Notes under the pieces: model-generated | The model's database searches: none | Seen by the model: the letters and a program-made list of their open reading frames with translations, nothing else | What the model was told of the DNA's origin: nothing | Made by a program: the position numbers and the translations under genes | NCBI GenBank assembly: GCA_013400155.1 | Contig: VXBM01001232.1 | Span: 62,001-126,000, forward strand | Direction: 5' to 3' | DNA from: Helopsaltes ochotensis | Taxonomy: Eukaryota > Chordata > Aves > Passeriformes > Locustellidae | Length of the DNA: 64,000 bases | Shown: in pieces, positions 51,401 to 60,400 of the stretch | Layout: every line of letters starts with the position of its first letter | How positions within the stretch are numbered: position 1 is the first letter of the stretch

Positions 51401-54400
51401 AGAGAGGAGAACCTCCCCGGGAGTGTGAGGAGAGCTTCCCTGGGGGTGTGAGGAGGGCCAGGCAGCCCCACTTTCCCTTGCAGGCAGTGCTGGTGTTGGC
51501 CACAGGTTGGTTTTCAGGTGGTTATCCTGGAATCCCAGCACTGCAGAAGAGCCCTGGGTGCAAGGGTTGAGCATCTGATGGCCACTTGACCTGGGCTCTC
51601 AGCATGTTGTGTTTGGGAAGAGGCACAGGACATCCTTTCTGGCATTGTAGGTACACTGTTTCATTTGGGGAGGATTGTTAACTATGGCCTCATTCAGCCC
51701 CTGGGGAGCAGACCCTTTAGGGAATTGTGTCCAACAGCCCAGAGCACCAGGAAGCAGCATCGGCAAGCGAGCTTTAATTGCTTTTTGCCATGGCCAGGGA
51801 TATTTATGGGTACGGAGATTGCCAAGTTATTTATTAGATGGAGTATCTGGGGATAGAGTAATATAAATCACCCTGGCCAGTATTGAAGGAGCAGACGCTC
51901 AGTAATTTAAACAGCTTTAATAAATATGCTAAAATATGAGCCTTGTCGCAGGCCATAACGAGAGCTGGTTATTGGGGTCTCAGCCGTGGACTGGGGGGGC
52001 TGGCACAGTGAGTGGACCCCTCCACACCCCAGATCCATGCTTGGCTCCAGTCCAAGAGGCTGGTTTGGAGGCACGGAATTGGTGACTGGACAGAGCAGTG
52101 GAGTGGACGCCAGCGTCACACGATAGGACAGGCCTCATGGCTGGGGCCTCCCAGCTGCGCCTGCCAAGCTGGTGCCTTGATGGTGCCCTTGGTGGCCTTT
52201 ATGTCTTGCAGTGCCCCCCCAGATTGTCAACATCTCATCGGACATCACCGTGAACGAGGGCAGCAGCGTGACCCTCATGTGCCTGGCCTTTGGGAGACCG
52301 GAGCCCACCGTCACGTGGCGGCACCTCTCCGGGAAAGGTGAGCCCTTGCTTGGGGGAGGAACTTCCTGGGTCTGAGGAGGGTCATCCTGGCCCCTGTGGG
52401 ATGCAGGGTTGTCCCCACTGAGGCAGTCAGGGTGGCATTAAGGTGACTCAAATCATGGCATTTTGGCATTTTGGTGTGGCCTGGGATGGGGCTGTGGTTG
52501 CTTGTCAAGTGCTTCCTGGGGGAAGGGGATGCCAGGTGCCCAGGCAGGGGGTGACGGGGCAGGGACACAGGGAATTCCCTGGTGTCGGTGTCCATGGGTG
52601 ACAGTTCCACACGTTCAGTACATCCCCCAGGGCAGACCTTTGTGAGTGAGGACGAGTACCTGGAGATCACAGGCATCACACGGGAGCAGTCCGGGGAGTA
52701 CGAGTGCAGCGCCGTCAACGACGTGGCCGTCCCGGACGTGCGGAAAGTCAAAGTCACCGTCAACTGTGAGTGCGGGGCACGGGGAATGCTGGGGGTGTGG
52801 GTGCACATGTGACACGGCGTGACACGGAGCCGTGTCTCTGCAGACCCGCCGTACATCTCCAACGCCAAGAACACGGGCGCCTCGGTGGGCCAGAAGGGCA
52901 TCCTGCAGTGCGAGGCTTCGGCCGTCCCCGTGGCGGAGTTTCAGTGGTTCAAGGAGGACACCAGGTGAGGGGCTGCAGAGGTGGTGGAGGATGGGGGGGC
53001 AGCCACAGCCTTGGGGTGACAAGGTGAGGAGCTAGAGGGGGGTGACAGTACCCGAGGGCATCGTATGGGATAAACTCATGTTGGTGTGTGCTCAGCTAAG
53101 GGCTGAAGAAATCTCAGAGTTGCTTCTCCCCAGGATGGTGGCTGTGGGACACATGGGTCAGGCTGGGTTATGGGATGGAGAGTGGAATGAAGAGTTTATC
53201 TTCAGAACTGTGAAGTCCAGTGAGGGGGGATGTGTGGGTGTATAGTGCTGTTGGGTAGTGAGAAGCAAAGGGATGCCCAGGGAGGGGCAAGATCCATCCC
53301 GGAGCCCCATCCCCGTTCTCCCAGCACTGCTATCCACGTTCCTGTGCAGGTTAGCGAACGGGCTGGAGGGCGTGCGGATCGAGAGCAAGGGCCGCCTGTC
53401 CACGCTGACCTTCTTCAACGTCTCGGAGAAGGACTACGGCAACTACACGTGCGTGGCCACGAACAAGCTGGGCAACACCAACGCCAGCATCATCCTCTAT
53501 GGTAGGTGCCGGGTTTTTTAGCGGTAAGGTGAGATGACAAGGAGGAATAAGAGAAGGAGAGTGGAAGAGGAGGCATTTGGAGAGGAGGAGGATGAAGAGG
53601 AGGAAGAGGAGGAGGACGAAGAGGAGTTTGAAGAGCATGATGAAGAAGAAGAGGATGAAGAGAAGGAGGATGGCAGCTTGCCAGTGGTGGAGCAATGGAG
53701 CAGAGCTGGCTGTATTTGGTGTTCCTGGTCCATTGAGGTGCCAAAGTGCACAAACCCCGAGCAGTGAGATCCTGCCAGAGAATGCCAAGAGGATAAGATC
53801 TGTATCAGCCCAACACTGGGTGCACAGCACAGCTGGCCAGCTGTGCCCTGGTGTTTCTGGAGCACAGGGGTGAGGAGGGAGCCTGGCACAGGTGAGAACG
53901 CGCCACGGGTGCACGGTGTGGGGATTTTCCCTTGTTTGCTGCTGGCAGTTCTGTCACGTTGTACTGGCAGTAGCAGGATGGGTGACACCAGCCTGGGTGA
54001 CACCAGCCTGGGTGATGCAGGTGGCCAGGGCAGGAAGGTGTTTGAGGAATGGTGTCATCAAGGACAGCTGTCACTGAGGAAGGCTCTGTGTAGGCCTGGC
54101 ATGTCCCTTTGGCATGGTGACAAGCCAAGAGGGCTGTCACAATCCAAGGGTGGACAACAGGAGCCTGCCTTTCCCCAGCAGGGCTCCAGCAGGACGGAGA
54201 GGATGGAAGTCAGGTAGCAAGCTCAAGGAGATGTTGAGAGGGAGAAGTTTCCACACCAACCTGGACTTTGGCAGCATCGGGGTGGACAGAGAGAGCAAAG
54301 CTTTGCCCTGTGGGGGGGCCTGAGAGGTGCTTGGTGATTTGGGGTGCTGGGAGGGGCACGGCTTTGGCTTTGCCTGTGGGGCTGGCTAGCCCCCTGCTCC

Positions 54401-57400
54401 ACTCTGTTCTGTAGTGTTCTGTTGGGCTGTGTTTGGGTCTGCTGAGTGCCAGTCTGTGGTGTTTGGGTAGGGGCTGTCCAGGCCTTTCTTTTCTAACCAG
54501 TTCTCCTCTGCCCCGGCCTGATTTCTTCTCTTTGGGTCAAAGCTCTGGGTTCTGTTCCTTCTTCACTGCTCTGATCTGTTCTCTCTTGTGTTTTACCTTT
54601 CTGGTGAAGAATTTTTTCCCAATATCCAGTATAATGCAGTATAGTAGACTATATATAATGTAATATTATACAAATATAATGCAGTATAGATTACTAATAA
54701 TATTGTATCAATAATACAAATATATAGATATGAAAACAATACTATTCATATATCATATTTAATAATACTGTTTTGCTGACATATTATTATATATGACCAA
54801 ATTTTTCTTTATTATATATTATATATTATACTCATAGTATATAAATTATAGAATATCTAGCATACATTATTAGTTTTTATGTAGTACAATATATAACTTA
54901 CAATGCATACGAGGTATTTTATGTATATAAGGTTTAGGGGTTTAGGAGTTACAGTGGCAGTGTTGAATTGATGGTTGGATTTGATGCTCTTAAAGGTCTC
55001 TTCCAACCTTGGTGGTTCTATGACTCCATATAGTAAATATTGTATTTATGATATTTAGTACCTAAATAAGTACATAAAGTTTCCAATCCAGTTTTCCCAA
55101 TATCCTTTTTTTTTTTTTCTGGTTTTCCTGTCCTGATGGCACTCCTACACTTACTCTTTCTCTGATGTGAAACAAAATAATATCACCTAACTCTCTTTTT
55201 TCCATGACTTGAAACCAGACTAAAAAAAAAGCTGCAGTGCAGGTAACTCCCTCTACTCAAAAGGGGACTGGATTAGGGATTTTTGGTTTTGTTCCAAGCT
55301 ATCTCATGGTTATCTTTTATTTGACAGCATCTGTTTGCAGGCATTTTTCCTTCTCTCAGCAGTTAGTGTTGCTCTTTACACGCTCCTCCAGTGACAGCAC
55401 AGCAATCCTTTCACACCAGTTATTAATTGATGCCAACATGCAGAGAAAACAAAATTTCACCTTGTTTTAATAAATTAATCCCCCAAACACGTCCAGCAGG
55501 CTGAAGTGAAGTACATTAGAGGTGATTCCATTGATGACAAAGCAGGGATATTAAAAATCATCCATAAAAAGTGAGATGGAGGAGCCCAATCCTGTGGCTG
55601 AATTTAACAGACTCTCCCTGCCTTGTAGCAACTCCTGTTGGTCTGTCCAGTGAAATATTAATATTACTCTAATTATTGTTTTATATAAAAAAATGAGTCT
55701 TCTGTAAGGAAGATTAGGAAAATATTTACTTATGAGATAGCAAGAAAAAGCCTTAGGAAAGAAAAGTTAAAACTTGAAATGTTCTATTTGTTTTCTTGTG
55801 GTTATTTACCTGCACCAACACTGAAGCTTAAATTTGTCTTTGAAAGGATATTGGCACATCCTTTGGATATTGCTGTGTGAACACTCAGGATACCTAAAGC
55901 TATTTTAATTTCATAACTTTTAATGGAGAAAAAGGCAAACATTCATATTCTATTTTTCCTCCATCTTTCACGTGTGTATTGAGCGAAACACTCTGGAGCA
56001 GTGAGGAGCAGGCCATGGAGTGAGCTCAAAAAGGAATATAAGCAGGTGGGATTCCATCCCTCCTCGAGGATTGCGCTTTTTTTCATTTTGCGAACATGTT
56101 GTGAAATTCAACAGCTTGTCAGTCAAAACTGCAGCTTCTTGGAAACACAGGGGAGAGTGGAAAAGATGGGCTCTGTGGAGAGCTTCTATTTGGGTATGTG
56201 CGTGGTGTTTCTTGGACAGTCTCTACCAGCCTTTGCCAAAGGGGAGAGGAGCGCAAGTGGTTGGAAATCTGCTAATTTTTTTTTATTTAAAAATTTAACG
56301 TCTGGGTTCACTTTCTGATGATCACGTTGCATTTTGCACTTGCTATTTATATATGGACATAGGGGGGAAAGTCACCCAAACCTGGACCTTTACATCTCTT
56401 CCAAGTGCAGTGTGTCCCTCAGTCACCAGGGGAAATCCCCCCAAGCCCCCATTCCATACTGGGAGCTCTGGGACCTTTTATTGACCCTTTCCATTGAAGA
56501 GCTGCTGGAATAAAGGGAGAGGTAGATGTTTTATAAAAGATGCCATCTGCATTTTTCCGATGCTCAGGGTTTCATTTCTAGTATGTAATCTTTGTGATTG
56601 ATGATTGGGTGAGTTAACTGAATATAAGTTAAAATACCAAGCGTTAGATGTGATTTAAACCAATTATTCTATGGAGAGATAAAATCTTTTCGTGCTTTAT
56701 TGTGCACTCTCTTAAGAATCAGCAGCTTCAGACTAAATACATAAAAGCAAGGGAAAGCAATTATGTCTTTAAGAATAAGAGCTCTGATTCAATATTTAAA
56801 GACTGCTTGACTTAAAACACTTAAAACACAAGTCATAGAATCACAGAATGGTTTGGGCTGGAAGGGACTTTAAAGCTCATCCAGTTCCACCCCCAGGGTG
56901 CTCCAAGCCCAAATGTCCAACCTTGCCCTTGGACACTTCCAGGGATCCAGGGGCAGCCACAGGTTCTCTGGGCACCCTGTGCCAGAGCCTCACTATGACT
57001 ATTTCAGTTTTGCAAAAAGAGAATCAATGCAAAACATATGCAAAAAAAAGGTAAGAAATAGCATCTTTGCCCTGTTTACCTATTGCTGTGGAGTGTCGGT
57101 GATTGTAGTGATTTTCTGTGTTTATTTGTGCACACAAACCAGTAATCTGGCAAACCTAGGCGATATTAGGAGTGGAAATTAGTAAGGAGAGGAGAAGGAG
57201 GCAGTGCAGTATTCAGGGACTATAAATCTGAACCAGGTCTTTTGTAGAGGAAAGAAAGTAATTACCCCACATCTATTTTTGTGCATTACAGGAACTTCGA
57301 AGGGCAGGTGAGTCTGTCCAGATGCTCTTTTGTGTCTGCCACCAGCACTGCTTTTCAGGTCAAGGGAGCAGCTCACACCTCATTTCATCATTCTTCAAGT

Positions 57401-60400
57401 TGCCATCTGCCATTATTAATACCCCAGAAAAAGTCTGGGATATGTAAGCTCCGAAGCTGCTGCCAAAGAATCTGGGGAATTGCAATCCCCAGCTTTATTT
57501 TGCTTCAGAAATCTGCTGGTGGACAGCTCAGGATCTGGTGGTCACACACTGCTGTGCTGTGGTGCACAGCCTGGCTGGAAGCAGTGGAGGGGACAGAACA
57601 GAACTGTTGGGTGGGGAATTACAAAGGCTTCCATTCTTTCTGGTCAACAATAAAATGATTTTTTTCCTGTTGAGTGGATTATGCTGTGTGGATGTTCTGG
57701 GTGGGAGCTGGGCAGATGTCCACCAGGCTGGTGCTGGGGGTTGGCTGTGCTGATGCTTGGGGCTTCATGACTCTGGGCTGAGCCATCCATCCTCTCAGCA
57801 TCTTCTGCTCCTAACACCCCTCAGGAAATGGTAACTCTCCTCTGGAGCCAGGCTGGGAGAGCTGGGAGTGTTCCCCTGGAAGAGAGAAGGCTCTGGGGAG
57901 ACTTTATAGTCCCAGTGCCTAAAGGGGCTCCAGGAGAGCTGGAAAGGGCTAACTCCTGGGGTTAATTGGGATTATTTGGTCAACTAATTAGCATTTGGGG
58001 TTACCTGGGACAAACTCGCTTTCTGTAGAGTATTTTATGGTTACTTTAGATCATTGGGTTACTTTGGCTCAATCAATTCATATTTGGGGTTACTGAAGAT
58101 CATTTGGGTTACTAGAGGTCAAACTTGTTCTGGGCAGAGCACTTTGAGGTTACTTGAAGTCAACCAGTTCATATCTGGGGTTACTATAGGGCATTGGGGG
58201 GTTATCTGAGGTCAACCAGTTCATATTTGGGGTTACTATAGGTCATCGGGATTACTAGAGGTCATTTGGGTTACTATAGGTCAAACTTGTTCTGTGCAGA
58301 GCCCTTTGAGGTTACTCAAGGTCATTATCTGAGGTCAACCAGCTCATATTTGGGGTTGCTAGAGGTCATCGGGGGGGGGGTTACTTGAGGCCAACCAGTT
58401 CATATTTGGGGTTACTACAGGTCACTGGGGTTACTTGAGGTCAGCCAATTAACATGGGATTATTTGAGGTCACATTCCATCTCTGGGGCCTGTGCTGGGC
58501 TGCACTGAGCTCAACCATTTCTCTTGTTCCAGTATTTGAGGTCACCAACTCCAGCAGTGACACCAGAGCTTGACCCTGACTTTGTGTCCCTGTCACAAAG
58601 TTTGTGTCCCTGTCACAAAGTTTGTGTCCCTGTCACGACTCCTCCTGTTCCATTTCACACCCAGGAACCCGCGTGTGCTACTGCAGTGTCACTCCTGCCT
58701 GCCGTGGTGCCAGTGTCGTGTCAGTCCCACCCTCACCCCAGCGTGCCTGCTGACTCTGAGTTCCCTTCTCACCATGAGCTGCCCAGGACAGGCTCCCTGG
58801 CCCTTCCCTCTGTCCCCTGGCCCTGGTGTGCCTCCAAATTCCATCCTGCCCACATCCTGTGAGCACCTGCACCTCCTGCATTCAGTTTTATTGGGATAAG
58901 ACATAGATCCCGAGGGTCTGGAGCAGAGCAAAGCTCTCCAGCTCCATCTCTTCTGGCTGGTACCCCTGGATCTCTGCCTCCCTCTGTCCATACCTACCCT
59001 TCAAAGACATCAACACAGCTTGAAACCTTAAACCAGGCTTTATTAGAAGTCCATCAACATGACACGTCACCCAGGGTTAAGCTTTAATCATCATCAACAC
59101 ACAGGTAAATAATTAGTCTTTAATAAACTTGGTCTAAATTAGCTGTGGATCTCAAATGGGAGCACTTTCATGGCAGGGGTCAGAGGTTGGGCCGTGGCAC
59201 TGTGGTTTGGGCAGCTTTGGAGGTGAGGGGAAGAGCTTCCTTCATGTCTTGGTGAATGAAGCCAGAGCTGAAGTGGGAAATATTCTTTTTCCTCAGTATT
59301 TATCAGTGTTCTCTTCTTCTTCATCTTCCTGTGAAGGGATGAGGGACAGCTCCCTCTTCTTCACTGAGTTGTTCTGTAGGGTTTTTCCCAGCACATTCCC
59401 TGTTATCCTGTGGGGTTACTTTGCCTTCACCTATTATCTTCTCTACCTGATATACGTGTGGGGTTTTTTTCCTCTCTCACGCTTCTATCTCCACTTGGTC
59501 CCTATATTTCACACGTTCAGTTGTCTTCCTGTGTTTGGTGCTTACTCTGTGTTTTCTCTTAGCTATTTCCTGAAATGCCAATTGCTGACTTTGCCATTGG
59601 ATGCCATAAATAATCCATACAGTATGCTATGCTATAAAATGCTTACCTACAGCCACTGCTCACACTACCACAGTGTCCCAGGGTCTGTGGTTGTGGCAAG
59701 CCTTGGATCTTGCTCAACCTGTGTCTCCTTTCAGTGTGCAAGAAGCCACCACTTTTTCTCCTTTGCTCTGTGCTGGGAAGCTGTTCAGTCACAGGGGTGA
59801 ACATCTCTGTTGGAGTCTTCTTAGAATCATAATTTGAGTTGGAAGGGACCTTTTGAAGGTCATTTAGTCCACCCGCTTCCCCTTCAATGAGTGGGGACTG
59901 GCCTTGAAGGACCATGCAGTTACCTGAGGGAAAATATCAGGAAAAAAATCTCATCCTGGGGACGTTGCCAAGACTTAGTCGAGATGCCTCTGCTCTCAGA
60001 CATGAGTCACTGGACAGGCTTCCCCCCAGCAGGTCCCCAAGGCTTCCTCAGACATGAAGAATTGGACAGACTTCCCCCCATTAGCTGCTGTTGCAGATCA
60101 TGAGACCCAGGGAGGAATTGTTGTCTTTTCCTGACAGCCTCTAGGAAAGAGAGGCTCCAGCAGCACCCTGAGCGTGGGCACATTCCCTTCCCCTTTCTCC
60201 TGAGCCCTGCAAATGGAGAGCAGCAAAAGACACATTCTAAATTCTTCATCTCCACATGTCAGTATCTCAGTGTTGTAACAAATCGGGAGGAGTGAAGTGG
60301 AAGGCATGGGGCTTCTGTCCTGGACAGAAAGAAGGCAGGAAAAGAAAGGAAAAGCTATTTTTTAGTGCGTGTGAAGGGACTGCTTAGCTCTGTAAACATT

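Larger units (their letters stand above)
42496..52211 (+). other. OPCML: OPCML intron between the Ig1 and Ig2 exons
   Basis: The intron is 9.7 kb, GT..AG. It contains a sense CR1 tail (about 44315-44578), a probable antisense LTR (about 48798-49270), the second copy of a duplicated unlabelled element (49446-49592), and unique AT-rich blocks near 44840-45090, 51150-51310 and 51640-51930. No coding evidence was seen apart from one unexplained minus-strand frame at 50074-50328. Confidence 0.85.

Noticed and set aside
53534..53767. Acidic Glu/Asp-rich ORF
   Set aside because: Direct translation of the intronic purine tract, with no splice or conservation evidence.
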